Origin: Halomonas sp. M20
GTDB taxonomy: Bacteria; Pseudomonadota; Gammaproteobacteria; Pseudomonadales; Halomonadaceae
Assembly: GCF_020622265.1 (NCBI RefSeq)
Contig: NZ_JACNMQ010000004.1
Coordinates: 1-64,000, forward strand
DNA length: 64,000 bases
Direction of reading: 5' to 3'
Shown: positions 1-8,803 of the stretch, piece after piece
How the letters are laid out: every line of letters begins with the position of its first letter
How positions within the stretch are numbered: position 1 is the stretch's first letter
Notes under the pieces: model-generated
What the model was told of the DNA's origin: nothing
Seen by the model: the letters and a program-made list of their open reading frames with translations, nothing else
Databases searched by the model: none
Position numbers and translations under genes: made by a program

Positions 1-170
1 GGGAGGCGGAACAATCCTGCTCAAGGGTCAAACGTCTCTTGACGAGTCGCTTGCCTCGATCTAGATGACTGGCATCCGATCGCTCACAAGCGCCCACATG
101 AATTACCTGATCAATTGTTAAAGAGCGGTGCTGGTGCCTCTCGGGTGACCCCTCGTCGGCAGCAGCGGAT
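1..170 (-). other. rRNA operon leader (16S gene lies outside the window, to the left)
   Basis: This stretch holds no credible protein gene. Read on the minus strand it runs from a strong promoter (175-203) through a boxA element (115-126) into sequence that looks like the 5' leader of a 16S rRNA precursor. The mature 16S gene is not in the window and would start left of position 1. A boxA also occurs in 16S-23S spacers, but the promoter just upstream argues for the operon start. Confidence 0.65.
115..126 (-). promoter_or_regulatory. boxA antitermination element of the rRNA leader
   Basis: The minus strand reads GCTCTTTAACAA, the classic boxA of gammaproteobacterial rRNA operons, which recruits NusB/NusE so that RNA polymerase resists Rho termination. 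It lies about 50 bases downstream of the predicted start of transcription. Confidence 0.75.
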
Positions 171-174
171 GCGT

Positions 175-203
175 ACTTTACGGATCCAGATCGGGCCTGA
201 CAA
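175..203 (-). promoter_or_regulatory. rRNA operon promoter
   Basis: On the minus strand a -35 box TTGTCA (198-203) and a -10 box TAAAGT (175-180) are 17 bases apart. An A/T-rich stretch just upstream of the -35 box (about 211-228) resembles an UP element. The boxA downstream supports its identity as an rrn promoter. Confidence 0.6.
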
Positions 204-293
204 GCCCTTTGGATGAAAAAATTTTAGTTCATGGTATCGAATGGTGCCAAGGTTATTTTTATAGTCTGAAAAGACGATAGATGAGTGCAAGTT

Positions 294-314
294 GAGCGGC
301 CCCAGGGGCCGCTC
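294..314 (-). terminator. hairpin after prpD, before the rrn promoter
   Basis: Two perfect 10-base arms (GAGCGGCCCC / GGGGCCGCTC) flank a single A. The hairpin lies 15 bases past the prpD stop, between the prp operon and the rRNA promoter on the same strand. There is no clear U-tract, so it may end the prp message inefficiently or protect its 3' end. Confidence 0.5.
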
Positions 315-328
315 GCACAAAGCCTATC

Positions 329-1813
329 TTAGATGACGAATAGGTCCATGAACTCATTGACCGGCGTACCCTCGAGCGCCTTCTGCTGCCTGCATAGATC
401 GAAGATTTTCTGGCTGCGACCTGCCGGAAAACGCGTTGCAAGATTGGCCTTGAACTTCTCTTCCAGCAGAGGAATGCCTTCGTCGCGACGGCGCCGATGC
501 CCGACCGGGTATTCGACGATCACCTGCTCGGTCTTGTTGCCGTCCTTGAAGAACACTTGCACCCCATTGGCGATGGAGCGCTTGTCGTCCTCCAGATATT
601 CCCGGGTGTAGCGCTCATCCTCGACCACTTCCATTTTCTCACGCAACTCGTCGATGATCGGGTTGGCCTCATGGAAGCTGTCTTCGTAGTGCTCGGCGAC
701 GAGGTTGCCGAAAATTAAAGGTACGGCGGTCATGTACTGCAGACAGTGATCCCGATCCGCAGGGTTGGCCAGTTTACCCACCTTGGAAATGATGCGAATC
801 GCCGACTCATGGGTGGTAATGACGATTTTGTCGATGTCATCGAGACGATCCTTGACCTGGGGGTGCAGCAGAACGGCAGCTTCACAGGCGGTCTGGGAAT
901 GGAATTCGGCGGGGAAGGAAATCTTGAACAGGATGTTTTCCATTACATAGGTGCCGTAGCCCTGAGAAAAACTGAAGCGACGCTTTTCTTCTGGCTTGAT
1001 CTGGTGATCCTTGTTGGACTTGGTAAACAGCACATCGTAGAACCCCCACTGAGGCGCAGTCAGCGCGCTGGGAATACCCATTTCGTCCTTGAGCGCAATG
1101 TCTGCCAGCCGCACCCCGCGAGAAGTCGCATCACCCGCGGCCCAGGACTTGCGCGACCCTGCGTTGGGCGCATGACGATAGGTACGCAGGCTCTGGCCAT
1201 CGACCCAGGCGTGAGAGAGCGCTGCCAGCACTTGCTCACGATCGCCCCCCATCAGCTTGGCGACCACGGCGGTGGTGGCCACCTTGACCAACACCACATG
1301 ATCGAGCCCCACGCGGTTGAAGGAGTTTTCGAGCGCAATGACGCCCTGGATCTCGTGTGCCATGATCATGGCTTCGAGTACGTCGCGCATGATCAACGCC
1401 GATTTGCCCACGGCCAGACGCTTCTGAGATAGATAATCGGCGACGGCCAGGATGCCGCCCAGGTTATCCGAGGGATGCCCCCATTCCGCGGCCAGCCAGG
1501 TGTCGTTGTAGTCCAGCCAGCGGATGATGCAACCGATGTCCCAGGCCGCCTTGACCGGATCGAGCCGAAACGAGGTGCCAGGGACACGAGCACCATGGGG
1601 CACGAGGGTTCCTTCGACCAATGGCCCCAGATGCTTGGTGCACTCAGGGAAGCGCAGCGCCAGCAAGCCGCAGCCCAGGGTATCCATCAGACAGTTGCGG
1701 GCCGTATCCAGCGCCTCCGAGCTCTTGATCTTGTAGTCGAGCACATAGTCGGCAATCTTCTGCAGCTCTTCGTCATAATCCGGACGAACATTGGCTTCCA
1801 CGTTGGCACTCAT
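329..1813 (-). CDS. prpD: 2-methylcitrate dehydratase PrpD
   Basis: 494 aa, about the length of E. coli PrpD. It belongs to the MmgE/PrpD family, cytoplasmic enzymes that dehydrate 2-methylcitrate to 2-methyl-cis-aconitate in the methylcitrate cycle, which breaks down propionyl-CoA. Family sequence runs through the whole protein, including the N-terminal [13 protein letters not shown] and the [17 protein letters not shown] region. It is the last gene of the minus-strand operon GntR-prpB-prpC-acnD-prpF-prpD, 53 bases after prpF. It coexists with AcnD/PrpF, which catalyse the same carbon flow by an iron-sulfur route, so the step looks redundant. Confidence 0.93.
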   Translation of the reverse strand: MSANVEANVRPDYDEELQKIADYVLDYKIKSSEALDTARNCLMDTLGCGLLALRFPECTKHLGPLVEGTLVPHGARVPGTSFRLDPVKAAWDIGCIIRWLDYNDTWLAAEWGHPSDNLGGILAVADYLSQKRLAVGKSALIMRDVLEAMIMAHEIQGVIALENSFNRVGLDHVVLVKVATTAVVAKLMGGDREQVLAALSHAWVDGQSLRTYRHAPNAGSRKSWAAGDATSRGVRLADIALKDEMGIPSALTAPQWGFYDVLFTKSNKDHQIKPEEKRRFSFSQGYGTYVMENILFKISFPAEFHSQTACEAAVLLHPQVKDRLDDIDKIVITTHESAIRIISKVGKLANPADRDHCLQYMTAVPLIFGNLVAEHYEDSFHEANPIIDELREKMEVVEDERYTREYLEDDKRSIANGVQVFFKDGNKTEQVIVEYPVGHRRRRDEGIPLLEEKFKANLATRFPAGRSQKIFDLCRQQKALEGTPVNEFMDLFVI

Positions 1814-1866
1814 TGCTCTCCCCTCTTGCTGATGAAAAAACTCCTACTCCCCAAAGCCTAGCTCAT

Positions 1867-3057
1867 CTAAAAGCTATCGCCGGGCACGCGAACTAAACCC
1901 TCCATCAATATCCGCGCGCTGCGGCTCATGATGGCCTTGGTCGCCGTCCATTGGCCATTCACCTCGCTGACCTCGGCACCCACCTGCAAGGTGCCGGAAG
2001 GATGACCGAAGCTCACGGACGTGCGCGCTCCCCCGCCGGCAGCAAGATTGACCAGAGTGCCCGGCACCGCCGCCGCCACGCTGATCGCCACTGCTGCGGT
2101 ACCCATCATGGCATGGTGCAGCTTGCCCATGGATAGCGCGCGCACCAGCAGATCGATGTCGCTTGCCTCCACCTGCTTACCGCTGGAGGAAAGGTAATTC
2201 GCCGGTGGCGCAACAAAAGCGACCTTGGGGGTGTGCTGGCGACTGGCGGCCTGGTCGACATGCTCGATCAGACCCATGCGCACCGCGCCGTGAGCACGAA
2301 TGGCCTCGAAACGTGCCAGGGCGCGAGTATCGCTGTTGATCGCCTCTTGTAATTCTGTGGCCGTATAACCAATATCCGTGGCATTGACGAAAATGGTCGG
2401 AATACCGGCATTGATCAGTGTCGCCTTGAGCCGGCCGCCGGCTATCACCTCTTCCGGCACCTCGAGCTCGTCGATCACGCTGCCGGTGGGAAACATGGCC
2501 CCGTCACCGTCCGCCGGATCGGTGAACTCCACCGCCACCTCGGCGGCCGGAAACATCACGCCGTCGAGTTCGAAGTCACCGGTTTCCTGGACCTTGCCAT
2601 CGGTCATCGGCACCCGGGCCACGAGAGTCTTTTCGATATTGGCCTGCCAGATGCGCACCGTGGCGATGCCGTTGTCGGGAATGCGCTTCGCATCGATCAG
2701 ACCGCTTTCGATGGCGAAGGGCCCCACCGCCGCGGAAAGATTGCCGCAGTTGCCGCTCCAGTCGACGAAGGGCTTGTCGATGGAGACCTGGCCGAACAGA
2801 TAGTCGACGTCGTGATCCGGCGAGGCGCTTTTCGACAGGATCACCGTCTTGCTGGTACTCGAGGTCGCCCCGCCCATACCGTCGATCTGCTTCTGGTACG
2901 GGTCGGGGCTTCCGATCACTCGCAACAGGAGTGCATCTCGCGCCGGCCCGGGGCGCTGGGCGGCTTCCGGCAGATCATCGAGGCGAAAGAACACACCCTT
3001 GCTGGTGCCGCCACGCATATAGGTGGCGGGGATTCGAACCTGAGGAGTCTGGCTCAT
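1867..3057 (-). CDS. prpF: 2-methylaconitate cis-trans isomerase PrpF
   Basis: 396 aa from the ATG at 3057. An upstream in-frame start at 3096 would add residues that overlap acnD and do not resemble the family. PrpF proteins start close to the motif RGGTSKGVFFRL seen here at about residues 12-23. PrpF has the diaminopimelate epimerase-like fold and works with AcnD, isomerising its trans product to 2-methyl-cis-aconitate. The start codon follows the acnD stop after one base (TGA-C-ATG), so the two are translationally coupled, fitting their obligate partnership. Confidence 0.93.
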   Translation of the reverse strand: MSQTPQVRIPATYMRGGTSKGVFFRLDDLPEAAQRPGPARDALLLRVIGSPDPYQKQIDGMGGATSSTSKTVILSKSASPDHDVDYLFGQVSIDKPFVDWSGNCGNLSAAVGPFAIESGLIDAKRIPDNGIATVRIWQANIEKTLVARVPMTDGKVQETGDFELDGVMFPAAEVAVEFTDPADGDGAMFPTGSVIDELEVPEEVIAGGRLKATLINAGIPTIFVNATDIGYTATELQEAINSDTRALARFEAIRAHGAVRMGLIEHVDQAASRQHTPKVAFVAPPANYLSSSGKQVEASDIDLLVRALSMGKLHHAMMGTAAVAISVAAAVPGTLVNLAAGGGARTSVSFGHPSGTLQVGAEVSEVNGQWTATKAIMSRSARILMEGLVRVPGDSF

Positions 3058-3058
3058 G

Positions 3059-5695
3059 TCAGGCCACCTCTTCGGCTTCGAGGAAGTCCTGGGCAAAGCG
3101 CTGCAATACGCCCCCCGCGGAGTAGATCGAGACCTCTTCTTGAGTATCCAGACGACAGATTACTGGCACCTCCAGGGTCTCGCCATTGCGACGGTGGATC
3201 ACCAGGGTCATGGTGGCCCGCGGGGTGAAATCGCCGGTCACATCGAACGTTTCGGTACCGTCCAGCTCCAGCGTCTTTCGGGTCGTGCCCGGCTGAAACT
3301 CCAGCGGCAGCACGCCCATGCCCACCAGATTGGTACGGTGAATGCGCTCGAAGCCCTCGGCAACAATGACCTCCACCCCGGCCAGACGCACGCCCTTGGC
3401 CGCCCAGTCCCGAGACGACCCCTGACCATAGTCCGCGCCAGCCACGATGATCAGAGGCTGCTTGCGTTCCATGTAGGTCTCGATCGCTTCCCACATACGC
3501 ATCGTCTTGCCTTCCGGCTCTACCCGGGCCAGGGAGCCCTGGATCACGTTGCCGTTTTCGTCCCGCACCATTTCGTTCATCAGCTTGGGATTGGCAAAGG
3601 TCGCGCGTTGAGCGGTCAGGTGATCGCCCCGGTGGGTGGCGTAGGAATTGAAGTCCTCTTCCGGCAGGCCCATCTTGTGCAGATATTCACCGGCGGCGCT
3701 GTCCATCATGATGGCATTCGACGGCGACAGGTGATCCGTGGTGATGTTGTCCGGCAGTATTGCCAGGGGGCGCATTCCCTTCATGGTGCGCTCGGCCCTC
3801 AATGCGCCTTCCCAATACGGCGGTCGACGAATATAGGTGCTCATCTCGCGCCAGTCGTATAGCGGGCTTTCCGCTTCTTCCACCTTGCCCAGATCGAACA
3901 TGGGGATATAGATTTGCCGGAACTGCTCCGGCTTGACGCTTTCCTTGACGATGGCGTCGATCTCCTCGTCTGAGGGCCAGATATCCTTCAGGGTGACCGG
4001 GTCGCCCTGCTCGTCCGTACCCAGCACGTCCTGCTCGATGTCAAAGCGCACGGTGCCGGCAATGGCGTAGGCGACCACCAGCGGTGGCGAGGCGAGAAAG
4101 GCCTGCTTGGCATAGGGATGGATACGCCCATCGAAGTTACGATTACCCGAGAGCACTGCCGTGGCGTACAGATCGCGATCGATGACCTCCTGCTGAATCT
4201 TGGGGTCCAGGGCGCCGCTCATGCCGTTACAGGTGGTGCAGGCGTAGGCGACGATGCCAAAGCCAAGCTTTTCGAGCTCCGGGAGCAGCCCGGCGTCTTC
4301 CAGATACAGGCGCGCGACCTTGGACCCTGGCGCAAAGGACGATTTCACCCAGGGCTTGCGGATCAGTCCCAGCTCGTTGGCCTTTTTCGCCAGCAGGCCG
4401 GCGGCTACGACGTTGCGCGGATTCGAGGTATTGGTGCAGGAGGTGATGGCGGCGATGATCACCGCGCCATCCGGCATCTTGCCCTCCCTCTCTTCCGCCA
4501 GCGCCTTGTCGCTGTCCTTATAAGAGCGTACGGCGATGCCGCGCTCCTGCAAATCCGTGGTCGCCACCCGCCGATGCGGGTTCGATGGCCCGGCCACGTT
4601 GCGTACCACGCTCGACAGATCGAACTCCAGCACCCGCTCGTACTCGGCATCCACCAGATCCTCCGCCCACAGGCCGGTTTCCTTGGCGTACTGCTCGACC
4701 AGGGCGACCTGTTCCGGTTCGCGTCCGGTCAATTTCAGGTAGTCGATTGTCTGCTCGTCGATATAGAACATACCGGCGGAGGCACCGAATTCCGGGGTCA
4801 TATTGGAGATGGTGGCCCGGTCGCCGATGGTGAGATCCTTCGCACCTTCCCCAAAGAATTCTAGGTAGGCCGAAACCACTTTCTGGTTGCGCAGGAATTC
4901 GGTAATCGCCAGCACGATATCCGTAGCGGTGATGCCGGGTGGACGCTTGCCGGTCAGCTTGACGCCGACGATGTCCGGCAGGCGCATCATGGAAGGCCGG
5001 CCCAGCATCACGGTTTCCGCCTCGAGCCCGCCAACCCCGATGGCAATCACGCCCAGACAGTCGATGTGGGGCGTATGGCTATCGGTGCCCACGCAGGTAT
5101 CCGGAAAGGCTACGCGCCGCCCCTGCTCATCCGGGCGCACCTGGATCACCGGCGACATTTTCTCCAGGTTGATCTGGTGCATGATGCCGTTGCCCGCCGG
5201 GATCACGTCCACGTTCTTGAAGGCGGTCTTGGTCCAGTCGATGAAGTGGAAACGATCCTCGTTGCGGCGATCCTCGATGGCCCGGTTGGCATCGAATGCG
5301 TCCTTCTCGAAACCCGCGTGTTCGACGGCCAGAGAGTGATCGACGATTAACTGGGTCGGCACCACCGGATTGACCTTGGCCGGGTCACCGCCTTTTTCGG
5401 CGATGGCGTCCCGCAAGCCGGCGAGATCCACCAGGGCGGTCTGGCCCAGGATGTCGTGGCACACCACCCGAGCCGGATACCAGGGAAAATCCAGATCGCG
5501 GCGGCGTTCGATCAGCTGCTTGAGGGAATCGGTGAGCATCGCCGGATCGCAGCGACGCACCAGCTGCTCCGCCAGCACGCGGGAGGTATAAGGTAGTTTG
5601 GCGTGGGCGCCGGATCGGATCGCCTCGATTGCCTCGCGGGTATCGAAGTAGTCCAGATCGATGCCGGGTAGGCGTTTGCGATAGTCGGTGTTCAT
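3059..5695 (-). CDS. acnD: Fe/S-dependent 2-methylisocitrate dehydratase AcnD
   Basis: 878 aa, aconitase superfamily. It dehydrates 2-methylcitrate to 2-methyl-trans-aconitate, which PrpF isomerises. The three cysteines that hold the [4Fe-4S] cluster are visible: Cys420 in AITSCTNTSN, and Cys486 and Cys489 in ACTTCNG. The swivelling C-terminal domain, with the motif ADYGQGSSRDWAAKG, is also present. Its place between prpC and prpF distinguishes it from the TCA enzyme AcnA, which it closely resembles. A 12-bp hairpin (5733-5760) separates it from prpC. Confidence 0.93.
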   Translation of the reverse strand: MNTDYRKRLPGIDLDYFDTREAIEAIRSGAHAKLPYTSRVLAEQLVRRCDPAMLTDSLKQLIERRRDLDFPWYPARVVCHDILGQTALVDLAGLRDAIAEKGGDPAKVNPVVPTQLIVDHSLAVEHAGFEKDAFDANRAIEDRRNEDRFHFIDWTKTAFKNVDVIPAGNGIMHQINLEKMSPVIQVRPDEQGRRVAFPDTCVGTDSHTPHIDCLGVIAIGVGGLEAETVMLGRPSMMRLPDIVGVKLTGKRPPGITATDIVLAITEFLRNQKVVSAYLEFFGEGAKDLTIGDRATISNMTPEFGASAGMFYIDEQTIDYLKLTGREPEQVALVEQYAKETGLWAEDLVDAEYERVLEFDLSSVVRNVAGPSNPHRRVATTDLQERGIAVRSYKDSDKALAEEREGKMPDGAVIIAAITSCTNTSNPRNVVAAGLLAKKANELGLIRKPWVKSSFAPGSKVARLYLEDAGLLPELEKLGFGIVAYACTTCNGMSGALDPKIQQEVIDRDLYATAVLSGNRNFDGRIHPYAKQAFLASPPLVVAYAIAGTVRFDIEQDVLGTDEQGDPVTLKDIWPSDEEIDAIVKESVKPEQFRQIYIPMFDLGKVEEAESPLYDWREMSTYIRRPPYWEGALRAERTMKGMRPLAILPDNITTDHLSPSNAIMMDSAAGEYLHKMGLPEEDFNSYATHRGDHLTAQRATFANPKLMNEMVRDENGNVIQGSLARVEPEGKTMRMWEAIETYMERKQPLIIVAGADYGQGSSRDWAAKGVRLAGVEVIVAEGFERIHRTNLVGMGVLPLEFQPGTTRKTLELDGTETFDVTGDFTPRATMTLVIHRRNGETLEVPVICRLDTQEEVSIYSAGGVLQRFAQDFLEAEEVA

Positions 5696-5732
5696 TTAAA
5701 CGGGTATCCATCGGATAGTGTTTAGATCGTAA

Positions 5733-5760
5733 ATGGCCGTGGCGTCGCCGCCACGGCCAT
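5733..5760 (-). repeat. intercistronic hairpin between prpC and acnD
   Basis: Perfect 12-base arms (ATGGCCGTGGCG / CGCCACGGCCAT) flank a 4-base loop in the 84-base gap between prpC and acnD. On the minus strand it is followed by TTTACG, too few U residues for a strong terminator. It may be an RNA-stability or partial-termination element that sets expression of the upstream prpBC against the downstream genes. Confidence 0.6.
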
Positions 5761-5779
5761 GAAATCTTCTAACCAGCGT

Positions 5780-6907
5780 TCAGTCGCGCTGCTCGATGGG
5801 CAACCACTCCTGCTTCTCCGGCCCAGTGTAGTCCGCGTTGGGTCGGATGATGCGGTTGTTCTCCCGCTGCTCGAAGACGTGGGCGCACCAGCCCGAGAGG
5901 CGCGAACAGACGAATATCGGGGTGAACAGCTTGGTCGGAATGCCCATGAAGTGATAGGCACTGGCATGGAAGAAGTCGGCGTTGCAGAACAGCTTCTTCT
6001 CCCGCCACATGACCTCCTCAACCCGTTCGGAAACCTGATAAAGCCGATCGTCCCCTGCTTCCTTGGCAAGCTCCTTCGACCACTTCTTGATCATGGCATT
6101 GCGCGGGTCGGAATCCTTGTAGACCGCATGGCCGAAGCCCATGATCTTCTCCTTGCGCTCGAGCTTGCCCATGATTTCGCGCTCGGCTTCATCCGACGAC
6201 TGCCAGTCCTCGATCATGGCCATGGCGGCTTCGTTGGCGCCGCCGTGCAGCGGCCCCCGCAGCGAGCCGATGGCACCGGTCACGCAGCTATGAATATCGG
6301 ATAGCGTCGAGGCACATACGCGAGCGGTGAAGGTCGAGGCGTTGAACTCATGCTCGGCGTAGAGGATCAACGAGACATTCATCACCTTGGCATGCAGCTC
6401 CGATGCCGGCTTGCCGTGCAGCAGGTGCAGGAAGTGGCCACCGATGGATTCGTCGTCGGTATCGGTGTCGATACGCACGCCGTCGTGGGAGTAGCGATAC
6501 CAGTAGTTGATGATGCCGGGAAACGCCGCCAGCATGCGATCGCTTTGGTCCTGCTGCTCGTCGAAACTTTGCTCGGTTTCGAGATTACCCAGCATGGAGG
6601 CACCGGTGCGCATCACGTCCATCGGATGGGCATCCGCCGGAATCTCTTCCAGTACCCGTTTGAGCGCCTCCGGCAAATCGCGCAAGCCTTTGAGCTTGGC
6701 CACATAATCGTTCAATTCTTGCTGATTGGGCAGCTTGCCCTTGAGCAACAGATAGGCCACTTCTTCGAAGCGGGCATGATCCGCCAGGTCGTGAATATCG
6801 TAACCGCGATAGGTCAGGCCGGAACCTTCCTTGCCCACGGTGCATAGTGCTGTACTACCGGCGCTCTGGCCGCGCAGGCCGGCGCCATTGGTCGGTTTGT
6901 CTGCCAT
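5780..6907 (-). CDS. prpC: 2-methylcitrate synthase PrpC
   Basis: 375 aa, citrate synthase family. It condenses propionyl-CoA with oxaloacetate to 2-methylcitrate and CoA. Active-site histidine regions are clear: GPLHGGANEAAM (about 218-229) and MGFGHAVYK (about 256-264), with the Asp-containing C-terminal block following. It is shorter than the hexameric TCA citrate synthase (about 430 aa), as PrpC proteins are. Second metabolic gene of the operon, 48 bases after prpB. It probably retains some activity with acetyl-CoA, as known relatives do. Confidence 0.93.
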   Translation of the reverse strand: MADKPTNGAGLRGQSAGSTALCTVGKEGSGLTYRGYDIHDLADHARFEEVAYLLLKGKLPNQQELNDYVAKLKGLRDLPEALKRVLEEIPADAHPMDVMRTGASMLGNLETEQSFDEQQDQSDRMLAAFPGIINYWYRYSHDGVRIDTDTDDESIGGHFLHLLHGKPASELHAKVMNVSLILYAEHEFNASTFTARVCASTLSDIHSCVTGAIGSLRGPLHGGANEAAMAMIEDWQSSDEAEREIMGKLERKEKIMGFGHAVYKDSDPRNAMIKKWSKELAKEAGDDRLYQVSERVEEVMWREKKLFCNADFFHASAYHFMGIPTKLFTPIFVCSRLSGWCAHVFEQRENNRIIRPNADYTGPEKQEWLPIEQRD

Positions 6908-6955
6908 GATGGATCTCCAGATATTCCCTGTTTGGTTGATAGCGTATCGCGTTAT

Positions 6956-7837
6956 TCAGTCGTTGCCCTTGCCGGTAAACAGCTCATCCAGCTTGCGCTC
7001 GAAAGTGTGATAGTCGAGAAAATCGTAAAGCTCGTCTCGAGTCTGCATAAGCTCGACGACATCCTTCTGATCACCTTTCTCGAGGATGTTGCGATAGACC
7101 TTGAGGGCCGCTGCGTTCATGGCCCGGAACGCCGACAGCGGATACAGCACCATGCGGCAACCCACCTCATCCAGCTCTTTTTGGGTGAACAACGGCGTGG
7201 CGCCGAACTCGGTGATGTTGGCGAGTATTGGTGCCTCCACCCCCTCGCAAAAGGCGCGGTAGTCATCCAACGTATGCACCGCCTCGGCAAAGATGGCATC
7301 CGCGCCGGCCTCGATGCAGGCATTGGCCCGGTCGATTGCTGCTTCGAGCCCCTCCATCTGGAAGGCATCCGTGCGAGCAATGAGATAGAAAGCTGGGTCC
7401 TGTTTAGCATCCGCGGCGGCCTTGATGCGATCGACCATCTCCTGCTTGGAAACGATCTCCTTATTGGGACGGTGGCCACAGCGCTTCTGGGCCACCTGGT
7501 CCTCGAGATGCACCGCTGCCACGCCTGCCCGCTCCATTTCGCGAATGGTGCGCGCCACGTTGAAAGCGCCGCCCCAACCGGTATCGATATCCACCAGTAG
7601 CGGCAGATCCGTGGCGGCGGTGATACGCCGCGCATCTTCAACCACATCGTTCATGGTGGTCATGCCCAGATCAGGCAACCCGAAGGAGGCGTTGGCCACC
7701 CCGCCCCCGGAAAGATAGATCGCCTGGTGACCGACCTTCTTCGCCATGAGAGCGGTGTAGGCGTTGATGGTGCCGACGATGGGAAGCGGTCGATTGGCTT
7801 CGAGAGCGCTACGAAAGCGTGTACCGGGTGTGCTCAT
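6956..7837 (-). CDS. prpB: 2-methylisocitrate lyase PrpB
   Basis: 293 aa, isocitrate lyase/PEP mutase superfamily. It cleaves 2-methylisocitrate to pyruvate and succinate, the last step of the methylcitrate cycle. The signature KRCGH with the catalytic Cys is present at about residue 119, and the metal-binding acidic motif DIDTGWGG at about 83-90. The start codon overlaps the end of the regulator gene by 4 bases (ATGA), so the two are co-translated. Confidence 0.94.
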   Translation of the reverse strand: MSTPGTRFRSALEANRPLPIVGTINAYTALMAKKVGHQAIYLSGGGVANASFGLPDLGMTTMNDVVEDARRITAATDLPLLVDIDTGWGGAFNVARTIREMERAGVAAVHLEDQVAQKRCGHRPNKEIVSKQEMVDRIKAAADAKQDPAFYLIARTDAFQMEGLEAAIDRANACIEAGADAIFAEAVHTLDDYRAFCEGVEAPILANITEFGATPLFTQKELDEVGCRMVLYPLSAFRAMNAAALKVYRNILEKGDQKDVVELMQTRDELYDFLDYHTFERKLDELFTGKGND

Positions 7838-8565
7838 GACGGAATCCTCTGGGGGGAAGGCGTGGAACTGGTTTCCTGCTGCAATACGATGGCATAGCGA
7901 TTGGCGACGTTCTCTCGAGATGCACTGATATGACGGCGCATCAGCAATTCGGAGAGCTCCTCGTCACCCGCCTCGATGGCATCGACGATACGATGATGCT
8001 CGACGAAGGCCCGCTGTGGCCGCGTGCCGCTGGCGCTGAACTGGGTACGATAGAGTCTTACAAGATAGTAGAGATCGTCACACAGGATCGTCGTCAGCAT
8101 GCGATTGTGGCTACCCAGCACGATGCGGAAGTGAAAATCGAGATCGCCTTCACGCTGATAATAGGCCTCACCGCTTTTTAGATCCGCCTGATCCTCATGT
8201 ACCGCCAGAACACTGCGCAATCCGGCGATCTCTTCCGTCGTCATGTGCCGGGCTGCCAGCCGGGCCGCCATGCTTTCGAGCGCCTCGCGCACATCGAACA
8301 ACTCGATCAGCTCCTGCATCGATAGCTTGACCACCCGAGCACCTACGTGAGGCACCCGCTCAATCAGCCGATGGGTCTCGAGGCGGCGCATGGCTTCTCG
8401 CAACGGACCGCGAGAGATGCCGTAAACCTTCGATAACCCCGGTTCGGTGATCTTCGTGCCCGGCGCCAGTTCACCGCGAACGATCGCGTCCTGGAGCTGG
8501 TTGAAGACACGTTCGGCAAGGGTACGAACTTCCGGCACTTCGCTGTTCTCGATAGTCAAAGTCAT
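7834..8565 (-). CDS. GntR/FCD-family regulator of the propionate operon
   Basis: 243 aa from the ATG at 8565 (first residues [13 protein letters not shown]). A TTG at 8580 is in frame but lies inside the operator, so I prefer the ATG; neither has a good ribosome binding site. Residues about 10-80 form a GntR winged helix ([15 protein letters not shown]) and the rest is an FCD ligand-binding domain. As first gene of the operon, 4 bases into prpB, it is very probably the prp repressor (called PrpR in some genomes, unrelated to the sigma-54 PrpR of enteric bacteria). The palindromes at 8570-8581 and 8687-8698 are its likely operators. Confidence 0.9.
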   Translation of the reverse strand: MTLTIENSEVPEVRTLAERVFNQLQDAIVRGELAPGTKITEPGLSKVYGISRGPLREAMRRLETHRLIERVPHVGARVVKLSMQELIELFDVREALESMAARLAARHMTTEEIAGLRSVLAVHEDQADLKSGEAYYQREGDLDFHFRIVLGSHNRMLTTILCDDLYYLVRLYRTQFSASGTRPQRAFVEHHRIVDAIEAGDEELSELLMRRHISASRENVANRYAIVLQQETSSTPSPQRIPS

Positions 8566-8569
8566 TGCG

Positions 8570-8581
8570 ATTGTCGACAAT
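8570..8581. promoter_or_regulatory. palindromic operator 1 of the prp operon
   Basis: A perfect 12-bp palindrome ATTGTCGACAAT immediately upstream of the regulator ATG. It sits just after the predicted transcription start, where a bound GntR repressor would block transcription. An identical copy lies at 8687-8698. Confidence 0.8.
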
Positions 8582-8595
8582 TATGGTGTCTGCAG

Positions 8596-8624
8596 ACTCT
8601 AGTCACACTCTCACCAAGGGTCAA
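8596..8624 (-). promoter_or_regulatory. predicted promoter of the prp operon
   Basis: The minus strand carries TTGACC (8619-8624) and TAGAGT (8596-8601) with a 17-base spacer. Transcription would start near 8588, placing operator 1 at about +8 to +19. Confidence 0.55.
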
Positions 8625-8686
8625 TAGGCTATGAGTCCGATGCGCTCATATACATTAGTGGCATTTGTCACAGGATTACCACTCCG

Positions 8687-8698
8687 ATTGTCGACAAT
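8687..8698. promoter_or_regulatory. palindromic operator 2 of the prp operon
   Basis: A second exact copy of ATTGTCGACAAT, 117 bases from operator 1 and about 100 bases upstream of the predicted start of transcription. The spacing would allow repressor looping, or control of the divergent pabB side (gene start 8804). Confidence 0.75.
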
Positions 8699-8803
8699 CA
8701 ATTACCAATGAGATCAATACACATGCATTTCATTTACGTGCCGCAACAGGACAAATTGATCAAGGATGCCTAGAATGGGTGCCTTGCCAAGGGGATCCAT
8801 TGC

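Noticed and set aside
1-320. Short open frames at the left end
   Set aside because: They lie in the rRNA leader and promoter and have no protein-like features.
8566-8580. TTG at 8580 as the start of the GntR regulator
   Set aside because: It lies within the 12-bp operator and has no ribosome site. The ATG at 8565 fits the family start and leaves the operator in the leader.
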